From Eledone cirrhosa (Eukaryota; Mollusca; Cephalopoda; Octopoda; Eledonidae), in contig OZ024740.1 in assembly GCA_964016885.1 (NCBI GenBank), forward strand, positions 7,088,450 through 7,152,449: a DNA stretch of 64,000 nucleotides, written 5' to 3'. Every line of letters begins with the position of its first letter. Position 1 is the stretch's first letter. The position numbers and the translations under genes were made by a program. Positions 63,789 through 64,000 of this stretch are shown here, piece by piece. The notes below the pieces were generated by a model, which made no database searches, had not been told where the DNA came from, and saw nothing but the letters and a program-made list of their open reading frames with translations.

Positions 63789-64000
63789 GAATATTACCAG
63801 CTATGGTGAGGTCTACATTTTAACATCTGATCTGGGACTATTAGCAGCTATTGTGAGGCCTACATTTCACATCTGACCTGCGACCATCACCAGCTATTGT
63901 GAGACCTACATTTCACATCTGACATGGGACTATTACCAGCTATGGTTAGGCCTACATTTCACATCTGACCTGGGACTATTACCAGCTATGGTGAGGCCTA

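Larger units (their letters stand above)
1..64000 (+). repeat. 46-bp satellite array filling the window
   Basis: The entire window is head-to-tail copies of one 46-bp monomer in a single orientation, about 1,390 copies, with no interruption. Constant blocks, in order, are TTTCACATCTGACCTGGGA, TATTACCAGCT and TGGTGAGG. Most variation lies at the base after GGGA (c or a), in the centre after CCAGCT (ctgg, atgg, gtgg or attg types) and in the last bases (gaggtc, gaggcc, gagacc). The consensus has 22 of 46 G+C and no CpG. The plus strand carries TGA twice per monomer, and the minus strand carries TAA, TAG and TGA. With a period not divisible by 3 no long reading frame exists. Both edges lie inside the array. 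Size and structure indicate eukaryotic satellite DNA; I cannot name the family, species or chromosomal site. Confidence 0.99.

Noticed and set aside
1..64000. A giant tandem-repeat protein gene
   Set aside because: 46 is not a multiple of 3, and the monomer carries TGA twice on the plus strand and TAA, TAG and TGA on the minus strand, so all six frames close within a few monomers.
1..64000. A CRISPR array, because of regular spacing
   Set aside because: The whole 46-bp period is repeated. There are no unique spacers between constant repeats, no leader and no cas genes.
1..64000. Micro-exons: CCAG before and GGTGAGG or GGTAAGG after a 5-base centre look like acceptor and donor sites
   Set aside because: There is no proper pyrimidine tract and the same words occur in over a thousand tandem copies with no open frame; they are best taken as chance parts of the monomer.
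1..64000. Centromeric CENP-B box
   Set aside because: No monomer shows the TTCG...A..CGGG pattern. CGGG words occur rarely (for example 'gacccgggac') without the rest of the box.
1..64000. Bacterial or viral origin
   Set aside because: There are no genes, promoters or replication features in 64 kb, and nested whole-monomer duplications on this scale are typical of eukaryotic satellite DNA.

Overview
The whole 64 kb window is one uninterrupted tandem satellite array. The monomer is 46 bp, always in the same orientation, with roughly 1,390 copies. I found no gene, RNA gene, mobile element or unique-sequence island on either strand. The monomer has about 48% G+C and no CpG in its consensus. Stop triplets occur on both strands, and because 46 is not a multiple of 3 every reading frame is closed within a few monomers. 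Both edges fall inside the array, so its true length and flanks cannot be seen. An array of this size, CpG-poor at consensus level and built from nested duplications, points to eukaryotic heterochromatin (pericentromeric, subtelomeric or interstitial) and most plausibly a methylating, vertebrate-like genome. I do not recognise the satellite family or the species.

The array is not uniform. Marker variants show a layered higher-order structure with at least three zones. (1) 1 to about 25.7 kb is dominated by monomers with the 'ctctgg' centre. It holds a long higher-order repeat (HOR) that restarts at 1, 4781, 11629 and 14617, with copy lengths 4780, 6848 and 2988 bp plus a truncated fourth copy. 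A 'ctctgctgggg' marker cassette occurs 12 times, only in this zone. (2) About 25.7 to 43.9 kb is where 'ctattgtgagg' monomers become common. It carries a near-perfect 1932-bp (42-monomer) tandem duplication (28009-31872), a smaller duplication near 32.4-33.3 kb and a three-copy tandem block (about 36.4-41.5 kb). (3) About 43.9 to 64 kb holds a looser long-range repeat (anchors 44098, 48171, 55559), an 8.1-8.3 kb spaced duplication and a terminal tandem pair with an initial offset of 2665 bp (about 58735-63788).

Nearly every offset between copies is a whole number of monomers within a few bases (for example 4826-4780 = 46, 5746-4826 = 920 = 20x46, 1932 = 42x46). This is what unequal exchange in register between homologous monomers produces. 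Clusters of internally deleted 28-bp and 35-bp monomers are confined to about 34-57 kb and act as lineage markers. At the small scale the monomer contains a nested dyad (GACCT...AGGTC around CCAG..CTGG), and its constant part carries TGACCT and CATCTG. A recurring subtype contains CCAAGGTCA on the minus strand. These are real sequence patterns; any protein binding is only a hypothesis.

All offsets and boundaries were found by eye. Breakpoints are uncertain by up to about one monomer because flanking monomers resemble each other.
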